From: Eubacteriales bacterium | GTDB taxonomy: Bacteria > Bacillota > Clostridia > Peptostreptococcales > Anaerovoracaceae | NCBI GenBank assembly: GCA_029098205.1 | Contig: JAQXNW010000052.1 | Coordinates: 1-12,427, forward strand | Length of the DNA stretch: 12,427 nt | Direction of reading: 5' to 3' | In this document: positions 7,076 through 12,016 of the stretch, piece after piece | How the letters are laid out: the number at the start of each line of letters is the position of its first letter | Numbering within the stretch: position 1 is the stretch's first letter | Notes under the pieces: generated by a model | What the model saw: only the letters and a program-made list of their open reading frames with translations | Database searches by the model: none | Told to the model about the DNA's origin: nothing | Made by a program: the position numbers and the translations under genes

Positions 7076-7462
7076 ATGAAAACGAATCTTAGCCTGAGTA
7101 CGGCCGATGTCGTCACATTATTTATAATTCTGGCGCTGATGATTGGCGGCGTCCGGATTGTGATCGGTTTTTTCCATACCGGAAAGCATAAGAATCTGAC
7201 GAACAGCTATAACGGGAAAGGTCTTCTGCAGATGACTCTGCTCGTGGATGGCATGCAGTGCGGAGAATGCGAGATGCATGTGAACAATGCGATCCGGAAG
7301 AATTTCCCGGTGGAGAAAGTCCGCTCCAGCGCGACGAAAGGGGAGACGGTGATTCTGACAAAACAGGATATACCGGATCAGGCGCTGACAGAAGTAATCG
7401 GTGAAGGCGGATATACGGTAAAAGAAATTTTCCGCGAGAATGCGAAGCGTAAATTCGCGTAA
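7076..7462 (+). CDS. Membrane-anchored heavy-metal-associated (HMA) domain protein
   Basis: A 128-aa protein with an N-terminal membrane segment (about 11-33, DVVTLFIILALMIGGVRIVI) followed by a basic stretch (HTGKHK) that should keep the C-terminus in the cytoplasm. A linker leads to an HMA fold (about 50-120) with the metal-binding GMQCGEC (M60, C62, C65), the M-x-C-x-x-C loop of CopZ/Atx1-type copper chaperones. The rest of the fold is visible as alternating strands and helices ending GGYTVKEIF. It is likely a tethered Cu(I) chaperone or buffer that hands metal to, or collects it from, a transporter elsewhere. No P-type ATPase or CsoR gene adjoins it. AGGAAGG at 7062-7068 is the ribosome site. 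Regulation by a CsoR-like repressor is suggested by the leader dyad. The metal is not proven; the Met-Cys-Cys pattern favours copper. Confidence 0.82.
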   Translation: MKTNLSLSTADVVTLFIILALMIGGVRIVIGFFHTGKHKNLTNSYNGKGLLQMTLLVDGMQCGECEMHVNNAIRKNFPVEKVRSSATKGETVILTKQDIPDQALTEVIGEGGYTVKEIFRENAKRKFA

Positions 7463-7816
7463 GCCTGCATCGCATTAATATGCGCTGTTTCCATGCGGAT
7501 GAAGATATGCATTCTGGAGGAGCAGCGCGAAACTCGCGGGATAAACCGTGAGATAAAAGGAAAAATTGGGGGATTTATATAGTGACCGCGGCTCGCTCTG
7601 GTCTTGTGAGGTGGCTTCCAAAAGTCGTACTTTTGGTGTCATTTCATTGTGCCGGGCGGGCGGCGGCTTTTTAGTTCAGATTATTAGACTATATATAGAG
7701 AGAGCCTTGTTGACTTCTTTGCCGATTTCCTTCATGATAAAATATATGCGGAAAGAGAGGCAGCCGGCAAGCTTCCGTCCTGGTTTTCCGTGCTGTATAA
7801 AAGAGCGGAGGAAGGC
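7463..7816 (+). other. 354-base intergenic stretch with no convincing gene
   Basis: An 84-codon open frame (7566-7820) crosses it but has no clear ribosome site or recognisable fold, so I do not call it. Visible structures are small hairpins: CGCAT-TAAT-ATGCG near 7471-7484, CTCGCGG/CCGTGAG near 7534-7553, and a perfect dyad CCAAAAGT-CGT-ACTTTTGG at 7618-7636. A GC-rich run followed by CTTTTTAG near 7652-7674 could be a feeble terminator for the HMA gene. The hisA promoter is presumably in the AT-rich part around 7681-7750, but only poor boxes are seen (TTGACT at 7710-7715 with CATGAT at 7733-7738). Confidence 0.5.
7618..7636 (+). repeat. Perfect inverted repeat upstream of hisA
   Basis: 8-bp arms CCAAAAGT and ACTTTTGG around CGT. 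No T-tract follows, so it is not a standard terminator. It could be a regulator site or part of a dispersed non-coding element. Confidence 0.55.
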
Positions 7817-8629
7817 ATGAAATTCAGGCCATGTATTGATATTCATAACGGGAAAGTCAAGCAGATTGTGGGCGGTTCGCTGAAGGACAGCGCCGTGCCC
7901 GGAAACGGAGAGGACGCTGGTTCACGCGCGGAAGAAAATTTTACTTCGGAGAAGGACGCGGCCTGGTTCGCGGATCTTTACCGGACATACCGTCTTACGG
8001 GAGGGCATATCATCCTTCTGAATCCCAGGGGAAGCCGGGAATATCAGGAGGATCTTAAAGCCGCGGAAGGAGCGCTCCGCAAATGGCCCGGCGGCATGCA
8101 GATCGGAGGCGGAATAACCGAAGAGAACGCGGAGACATTTCTTAAAATGGGGGCGTCGCATGTGATTGTCACATCGTCTGTCTTTGACGGTGAGAAGTTC
8201 TCCTGGAAGAAGGTCCGCGCGCTTTCCGAGACGGCCGGTCGGGAGCATCTTGTCATTGACCTCAGCTGCAGGAAGAAGGATGGAAAGTATTTTGTCGTTA
8301 CGAATCGCTGGCAGACGTTCACGAATCTTTCGCTGGAAGAGGGAATTCTGGATTCGCTTTCGGAATTCTGCGCGGAATTTCTGATACACGGCGTGGATCA
8401 GGAGGGACTTCGGGCCGGATACGACGCGGATCTGATCCGCCTTCTTGCAAAACATGACCGGAATCCGATCACGTATGCGGGAGGGATCGCTTCAATGGAG
8501 GACATTCGGGAGATCCGGAGTCTTTCTTCGGGGAAACTGGATTTTACGGTCGGAAGCGCGCTGGATTTATTCGGCGGGAATCTTCCATTTGAAGAGGTTC
8601 GGAAGGTTTCGGATCTTCCGGCTGAATAG
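7817..8629 (+). CDS. hisA: ProFAR isomerase HisA, eukaryotic (HIS6) type
   Basis: Phosphoribosylformimino-5-aminoimidazole carboxamide ribotide isomerase, the fourth step of histidine synthesis: an internal Amadori rearrangement of ProFAR to PRFAR on a (beta-alpha)8 barrel. The 270-aa product starts FRPCIDIHNGKVKQIVGG and contains GGHIILLN (62-69), MQIGGGI (94-100), LVIDLSCRK (145-153), NRWQTFTNL (163-171), EFLIHGVDQEGL (187-198), TYAGGI (219-224) and LDFTVGSALDLFGGNL (241-256). This order and wording match yeast HIS6 and plant HISN3 rather than the bacterial HisA of about 240 aa. The expected catalytic acids are D8 and D148. ATG 7817 is chosen over upstream ATG 7790 because CGGAGGAAGG (7806-7815) precedes it and homologues begin here. 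No other his gene is nearby. elaA follows after 37 bases, possibly in the same transcript. Confidence 0.88.
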   Translation: MKFRPCIDIHNGKVKQIVGGSLKDSAVPGNGEDAGSRAEENFTSEKDAAWFADLYRTYRLTGGHIILLNPRGSREYQEDLKAAEGALRKWPGGMQIGGGITEENAETFLKMGASHVIVTSSVFDGEKFSWKKVRALSETAGREHLVIDLSCRKKDGKYFVVTNRWQTFTNLSLEEGILDSLSEFCAEFLIHGVDQEGLRAGYDADLIRLLAKHDRNPITYAGGIASMEDIREIRSLSSGKLDFTVGSALDLFGGNLPFEEVRKVSDLPAE

Positions 8630-8666
8630 ACGAATAACAGAAGTAAAAGGGGTGAACGTAAAGGAC

Positions 8667-9104
8667 ATGGAATTTGTATCCAAGACGTATGAAGAGCTGA
8701 CAAAGAGAGAACTCTATGAAATACTGAAAGCGAGAGCGGAAATTTTTGTTGTGGAGCAGGAATGTATTTACCAGGATCTGGATGATATTGATTTTATAAG
8801 CCGGCATGTTTTTTACCGCAAAGATCAGAAAGTATTGGGATATCTTCGTGTGTTCTATAAGCCGGACGAAGAGAACACGGTGCAGATGGGGCGGGTGCTT
8901 ACGCTTAAGCATGAAACCGGACTCGGAGGGAAACTTCTCCTCGCGGGGATAGAAGAAGTCCGCGAAAAAATGCCATGCAGAAAAATCGTCCTGCCGGCGC
9001 AGAGTCATGCGATCGGATATTATGAGCGGTATGGCTTTCATATCGTCTCGGATGAATTCATAGAGGATGAAATTCCGCATGTATGGATGGAGCGGGAGTT
9101 ATAG
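8667..9104 (+). CDS. elaA: ElaA-type GNAT-family N-acetyltransferase
   Basis: A 145-aa GNAT protein of the ElaA subfamily, recognised by the N-terminal FVVEQECIYQDLDDID (about 29-44), the central MGRVLTL strand, the glycine-rich acetyl-CoA loop ETGLGGKLL, and the C-terminal AQSHAIGYYERYGF followed by EDEIPHVWMERE. All are standard for this family, whose physiological substrate is unknown. The open frame runs back into hisA, so the start had to be chosen: ATG 8667 matches the usual N-terminus, with AAAAGGGGTGA at 8645-8655 as a somewhat distant ribosome site. An in-frame GTG at 8652 would add five residues but would lie within that site. It is likely co-transcribed with hisA; nothing links the two functions directly. 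Confidence 0.86.
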   Translation: MEFVSKTYEELTKRELYEILKARAEIFVVEQECIYQDLDDIDFISRHVFYRKDQKVLGYLRVFYKPDEENTVQMGRVLTLKHETGLGGKLLLAGIEEVREKMPCRKIVLPAQSHAIGYYERYGFHIVSDEFIEDEIPHVWMEREL

Positions 9105-9240
9105 AGAGCCGGAACGAAGGGCTCTTCCATATCATGGAATTACGGAACTATATGGAACGAAGGAAGGCCGTCGTTAGATGGCTGAACTTAGAGGTTCTGG
9201 AAAGAAACATTTTCAGCCGGCCATCTTCAAGCGGAAAGAG
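9105..9240 (+). other. Structured untranslated stretch after elaA
   Basis: Three nested or adjacent inverted repeats fill this gap: AGAGCC/GGCTCT (9103-9125 region), TTCCATAT/ATATGGAA (9125-9132 with 9150-9157), and GATGGCTGAA (9177-9186) against TTCAGCC plus GGCCATC (9212-9225). It ends directly at the terminator at 9241. It could be the 3' untranslated region of elaA or a small RNA with its own terminator. It matches no riboswitch class I know. Confidence 0.4.
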
Positions 9241-9284
9241 AACAGCCATGTAAGAGTTTAACGCTCCCGCATGGCTGTTTTTCT
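9241..9284 (+). terminator. Rho-independent terminator (copy B of a repeated terminator)
   Basis: A 16-position stem (9241-9256 with 9264-9279) with two mismatches and a T-run at 9278-9282. It is nearly the same sequence as the terminator at 6031-6070 (26 of 30 bases over 9247-9276). Confidence 0.88.
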
Positions 9285-9397
9285 ACGCCCGAAAGGGCAC
9301 AAATCTTTATCAATTTATCTTGCAGAAATGACTGCTATTACTTCCGTTCAGAGCTACATATGCACTACCGTAAGGCACAGAGCCTTTGGTAATAAAA

Positions 9398-9404
9398 AGG
9401 AGGA
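9398..9404 (+). promoter_or_regulatory. Ribosome binding site of the transposase remnant
   Basis: AAGGAGG seven bases before ATG 9412, still intact although the reading frame behind it is broken. The 113 bases between the terminator at 9241-9284 and this site may include the element's left end, but I cannot identify a terminal inverted repeat. Confidence 0.55.
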
Positions 9405-9411
9405 ACACCAC

Positions 9412-9734
9412 ATGGCTCAACTCAATATTACATTGAATCAGGACGAATTTCTACAGTTACTTTCTGCCGACCGGAAAGATGCCTTCCGAACCCTTCTTCA
9501 GGACAGCCTGAACTCGGTTCTAAAGGCTGAATCCCAACAACAGCTACGGCAGCACCGTATGAGCGATCCGTTGGCCGTACAGATTCGCGAAACGGTTTCC
9601 GAACCAGAGATTTCAAAACGCGGATCGGAACGATAACGTTGAACGTACCGAGGCACAGGAACCAGCCATTCTATGCGCTGATCTTTGATAACGACTCCCG
9701 CAGCGAGGCCGCTCTGGTTACAACCATGGCAGAA
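9412..9734 (+). pseudogene. IS256-family transposase, frameshifted N-terminal remnant
   Basis: The N-terminus MAQLNITLNQDEFLQLL...AFRTLLQDSLNSVLKAE is that of IS256 (Mutator-type, DDE) transposases found in Clostridia. After about 44 residues, near 9543-9547, the frame breaks. The -1 frame continues the same protein: APYERS, RTDSRNGFRTRDFKTRIGT, LNVPRHRN, FYALIFDN, RSEAALVTTMAE, all in the expected order. A one-base loss explains this. Similarity ends after MAE at 9734, where intact proteins continue with MVVNGVSTRKV. The frame stops at TGA 9747-9749. The catalytic DDE domain (some 300 residues) is absent, so this is a dead fragment. It sits between two convergent gene sets, a place that tolerates insertions. 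Confidence 0.85.
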
Positions 9735-9744
9735 CATTGCGCAG

Positions 9745-9849
9745 AATGAGTATATGGCCTGTTTATCCTGCCGGAAGAAAGGAAAGAAAACCTGTACTTT
9801 CCATCAGATATGCAATACCGTTGACTTTCTTGCCATCGTAAGAAAGTAC
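9745..9849 (+). pseudogene. Probable fragment of a large serine recombinase (zinc-ribbon part)
   Basis: This frame reads NEYMACLSCRKKGKKTCTFHQICNTV and then FLAIVRKY. It resembles the second half of the recombinase zinc beta-ribbon and the start of the following helix in large serine recombinases (pattern Y-x-C-x(3)-R-K-x-G-x(2)-C-T-x-H-x-I-R). It has no start codon or ribosome site of its own, is about 35 residues long, and directly abuts the transposase remnant in another frame. It is best read as debris of a second mobile element, possibly one the IS256 copy had inserted into. It is short, so the assignment is tentative. Confidence 0.5.
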
Positions 9850-9861
9850 ACCGATATTTCC

Positions 9862-9908
9862 GGGATTAGAAAATCCCTAAGCTGCGCCGCCTTTTTGCGG
9901 TTCTTTTT
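9862..9908 (+). terminator. Terminator at the end of the mobile-element remnant (+ strand)
   Basis: GGGATT-AGAA-AATCCC at 9862-9877 is followed by a short CCGC/GCGG stem (9887-9890 with 9897-9900) and TTCTTTTT (9901-9908). The second stem is short but well placed to stop rightward transcription before the convergent minus-strand genes. Confidence 0.55.
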
Positions 9909-9911
9909 ATG

Positions 9912-9940
9912 AAAAAAACGGAAGCGGGTTTTCCGCTTCC
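9912..9940 (-). terminator. Rho-independent terminator of the yqeY-like gene
   Basis: On the minus strand GGAAGCGG/CCGCTTCC forms a perfect 8-bp stem with a 5-base loop, then C or G and seven T (the A-run at 9912-9918 on the plus strand). It lies 38 bases past the stop of the YqeY-like gene. Confidence 0.88.
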
Positions 9941-9977
9941 AACTGCTCTTCGTATATTCTGTTTCTGCGCTTACCGT

Positions 9978-10418
9978 TTATTTTTGGCAAAGCTCCTTCA
10001 CGGTCTGGTTGATCAGTTTGCCGTCGGCCTTTCCTTTCAGTTCCGGCATTACGGTTTTCATGATCTGGCCCATATTTTTCGTGGCGAGTACATCCGAGAA
10101 TTTCTCCTTAAGAAGGGCGGTGATTTCTTCCTTTGACATCATCTTCGGCGCGTATTCCCGGATCACATCAAGCCGGTACTGGTATTCCGCAAGAAGCTCC
10201 GGCCGGTCTTTCGGGCATGTGTTTACCTGCTCCTCCGCGGTATGAAGCTCTTTCAGAATCGCGCGGTCGACCTGTTCCTCCGAAATATCGTCCCGGGTTC
10301 CCTCGTTAATCGCGATGTTTTTCACCGCGGCGACGAGCGATGAAAGAACGTCCTTTCTTTCTTTATCATGGGCTTTCATAGCGGCGATCATATCGGTTCT
10401 CAGTTTCTGCATCTGCAT
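9978..10418 (-). CDS. yqeY: GatB/YqeY domain-containing protein
   Basis: A 146-aa helical protein of the YqeY family (B. subtilis YqeY is about 148 aa), related to the tail domain of the amidotransferase subunit GatB that grips tRNA. Recognisable parts are MKAHDKERKDVLSSLVAAVKN near the N-terminus, the central helix pair KELHTAEEQ and AEYQYRLDVIREYAPKMMS, and the C-terminal NMGQIMKTVMPELKGKADGKLINQTVKEL, where the GKADG turn is a family hallmark. Its cellular role is not settled; a link to tRNA or translation is usually inferred. The open frame extends back to 10529, but ATG 10418 is preferred: GGAAAGGAAG lies nine bases upstream, and the extension would cross the promoter. It is a separate unit, because a terminator closes the upstream niaR transcript and a promoter with a perfect -10 precedes it. 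Confidence 0.88.
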   Translation of the reverse strand: MQMQKLRTDMIAAMKAHDKERKDVLSSLVAAVKNIAINEGTRDDISEEQVDRAILKELHTAEEQVNTCPKDRPELLAEYQYRLDVIREYAPKMMSKEEITALLKEKFSDVLATKNMGQIMKTVMPELKGKADGKLINQTVKELCQK

Positions 10419-10464
10419 AAGTCTTTTCTTCCTTTCCGGGGCGGTCAAAGCGCCTCCGTTCTCT

Positions 10465-10470
10465 ATTATA
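10465..10470 (-). promoter_or_regulatory. -10 element of the yqeY promoter
   Basis: On the minus strand TATAAT preceded by TGC makes an extended -10. The -35 region at 10488-10493 (ATTCAG) is poor, as is common for extended -10 promoters. It lies about 47 bases before ATG 10418 and between the niaR terminator and yqeY. Confidence 0.7.
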
Positions 10471-10495
10471 GCACTCTCCTCTTCCTGCTGAATAT

Positions 10496-10538
10496 GAAAA
10501 ACAGAAAGCGCCGGAGAGGGTTTACGCATCTCCGGCGC
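10496..10538 (-). terminator. Rho-independent terminator of the nadB-nadC-niaR operon
   Basis: A perfect 10-bp GC-rich stem, GCGCCGGAGA with TCTCCGGCGC (10508-10517 and 10529-10538), an 11-base loop, then TTTCTGTTTTT on the minus strand. It begins 13 bases after the niaR stop. Confidence 0.9.
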
Positions 10539-10550
10539 AGGCAGGCTTCT

Positions 10551-11126
10551 TCAATTGTTTTTTTCTTTTGAATTCTCCCGGTTCCAGAAATCGACCGGTT
10601 CGTATTCCGAAAGCTTCGCGAGAAAGCCGCGGTCGGCCATGCGCTGCTGGATCCGGTCCAGAATTTCCACGCTGTCCGCGCTGATTGTATGGTAATGATA
10701 GCCCGATGTCACTTCCATCAGAGGCATGGATGGCGCGTCCTTCATCAGCGCTTGGTACTGTTCGATGTCATACCTGGATTTAATATGCATGTCAGCTCTC
10801 AGGATTCCGTATGCGCGGTGATAGACGAACACGTCATCGATCTCGCCGCCGTTGTCGATGATCAGCTGCATCTCTTCCTGGGATTCCTCATTTTTATGAT
10901 AGCATTTTAAAACCCGTGAGACTTTTTCGCCGTGCAGACTGCTGTGTATGTAATATCCTCGGTTTGAAGAATAGATTTTATTTCCATTCGCCCGCATCAA
11001 GGCGATGTCCTGTACGATGACCTGCCTGCTGACGTGGAATTTCTCCGCAAGGACGCTTCCCGAAATGGGATTCGTGCTCTTTCCAAGTTCCTTCAGGATT
11101 TCTGTTCTTCTTTCATCGCCGGTCAT
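10551..11126 (-). CDS. niaR: NiaR transcriptional repressor (HTH plus 3H domain)
   Basis: NiaR (YrxA) is the niacin-responsive repressor of NAD synthesis and niacin uptake genes in Bacillota and Thermotoga. The 191-aa protein has an N-terminal HTH_11 winged helix (about 5-60, with SVLAEKFHVSRQVIVQDIALMR as the DNA-reading helices) and a C-terminal 3H domain (about 78-175). The residues that line up with the metal site of the Thermotoga homologue, as I recall it, are H77, E85, H144 and H146 (GYHYHT). Other conserved His are H103 (VYHRAYG) and H114 (ADMHIKSR). Length is typical (about 170-190 aa). AGGAGAG lies seven bases before ATG. It follows nadC by 35 bases in the same direction, so the repressor is made from the operon it presumably controls; its operator should lie upstream of the first gene, beyond the window. 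Confidence 0.93.
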   Translation of the reverse strand: MTGDERRTEILKELGKSTNPISGSVLAEKFHVSRQVIVQDIALMRANGNKIYSSNRGYYIHSSLHGEKVSRVLKCYHKNEESQEEMQLIIDNGGEIDDVFVYHRAYGILRADMHIKSRYDIEQYQALMKDAPSMPLMEVTSGYHYHTISADSVEILDRIQQRMADRGFLAKLSEYEPVDFWNRENSKEKNN

Positions 11127-11161
11127 TCGAGCTCTCCTTCTGTCCAGTTTCTACTAGCCAA

Positions 11162-12016
11162 TCAGACTGCATGAAGATGTTTCATCGAAATATCCAGAAT
11201 CGGCGCGGAATGCGTCAGCGCGCCGCTGGAGATAAAATCGATGTCAAGATCCAGAAGCGACGGAATCCGTTCTTTCGTGACATTTCCGGACACTTCGATT
11301 TCCGCCCTGTGGTCGATCATGCGGATGGCTTCTTTCATTGTATCATGATCCATGTTATCCAGCATAATAATATCTGCACCGGCATCCAGCGCATCCTGCA
11401 CCATCGCGAGATCTTCCGTTTCCACTTCAATTTTCCGGACAAAGGGCGAATACGCTTTCGCCATGGCGATCGCTTCCTTCCCGCCGCCGGCCGCGCCGAT
11501 GTGGTTATCCTTCAGCATCACACCATCGGAAAGGTTATAGCGATGGTTTGTGCCGCCGCCTGTCTTCACCGCGTATTTTTCGAAAATACGCATGTTCGGC
11601 GTCGTTTTCCGGGTGTCCAGGAGCCGGATGTTCGTGCCTTCCAGAAGCTTAACCGCCTCTCTTGTATAAGTGGCGATACCGCACATACGCTGCAGGTAAT
11701 TCAGCGCGACGCGTTCGCCGGAGAGAAGGACACGGATATCTCCGGAAATTTCCGCGATTTTCTGTTTATTGTGTATTTCATCGCCATCCCGGAAAAACGG
11801 ATTAACCCGAACCGATTCATCCAGAAGGTGGAACACACGCGCAAAAATATCGATGCCGCAGAGAATGCCGTCCTGCTTTGCGATCAGATCGACTTCTCCT
11901 TCTTTTCGCGAAGGCATGACCGCGTTCGTGGAAACATCTTCGCTGGTGATATCCTCCCGGAGCGCGCTGAGAATGTATGGATCCGCGTTTAGTTTCAATG
12001 TGACCGCATCAAACAT
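11162..12016 (-). CDS. nadC: Quinolinate phosphoribosyltransferase (carboxylating), NadC
   Basis: Converts quinolinate and PRPP to nicotinate mononucleotide, pyrophosphate and CO2, the step that feeds de novo synthesis into the common NAD route. The 284-aa protein carries the family's motifs in order: ERVALNYLQRMCGIAT (101-116), DTRKTTP (134-140), GGGTNHRYNLSDGVMLKDNH (153-172), VET within KIEVETED (195-202), MLDN (218-221), EVSGNV (241-246) and SSGALTHS (263-270). The basic residues for quinolinate and PRPP (R102, R136, K137, H158, R159, K169) are all kept. ATG 12016 is chosen: AAAGGAGA precedes it, and MFDAVTLKL matches the usual N-terminus. The longer frame to 12079 would run deep into nadB. 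The start overlaps the nadB stop by eight bases, which suggests translational coupling. Confidence 0.95.
   Translation of the reverse strand: MFDAVTLKLNADPYILSALREDITSEDVSTNAVMPSRKEGEVDLIAKQDGILCGIDIFARVFHLLDESVRVNPFFRDGDEIHNKQKIAEISGDIRVLLSGERVALNYLQRMCGIATYTREAVKLLEGTNIRLLDTRKTTPNMRIFEKYAVKTGGGTNHRYNLSDGVMLKDNHIGAAGGGKEAIAMAKAYSPFVRKIEVETEDLAMVQDALDAGADIIMLDNMDHDTMKEAIRMIDHRAEIEVSGNVTKERIPSLLDLDIDFISSGALTHSAPILDISMKHLHAV

Noticed and set aside
7710..7738. Possible hisA promoter TTGACT ... CATGAT
   Set aside because: The -10 is poor and a better TAAAAT (7738-7743) would need a 22-base spacer; not strong enough to list as a feature.
7566..7820. 84-codon open frame on the plus strand before hisA
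   Set aside because: No good ribosome site at its ATG (GGGGG is too close), odd composition, no recognisable fold, and it ends inside the hisA start region. Treated as non-coding.
8445..8666. Upstream extension of elaA inside hisA
   Set aside because: It overlaps hisA in another frame and gives no GNAT-like sequence; ATG 8667 fits homologues.
9271..9411. Upstream extension of the transposase frame from ATG 9271
   Set aside because: It begins inside the terminator hairpin; the known IS256 N-terminus MAQLNITL and the AAGGAGG site mark ATG 9412.
11171..11992. 273-codon open frame on the plus strand opposite nadC
   Set aside because: nadC is certain from its motifs; this frame is its antisense shadow and shows no family motif or ribosome site.
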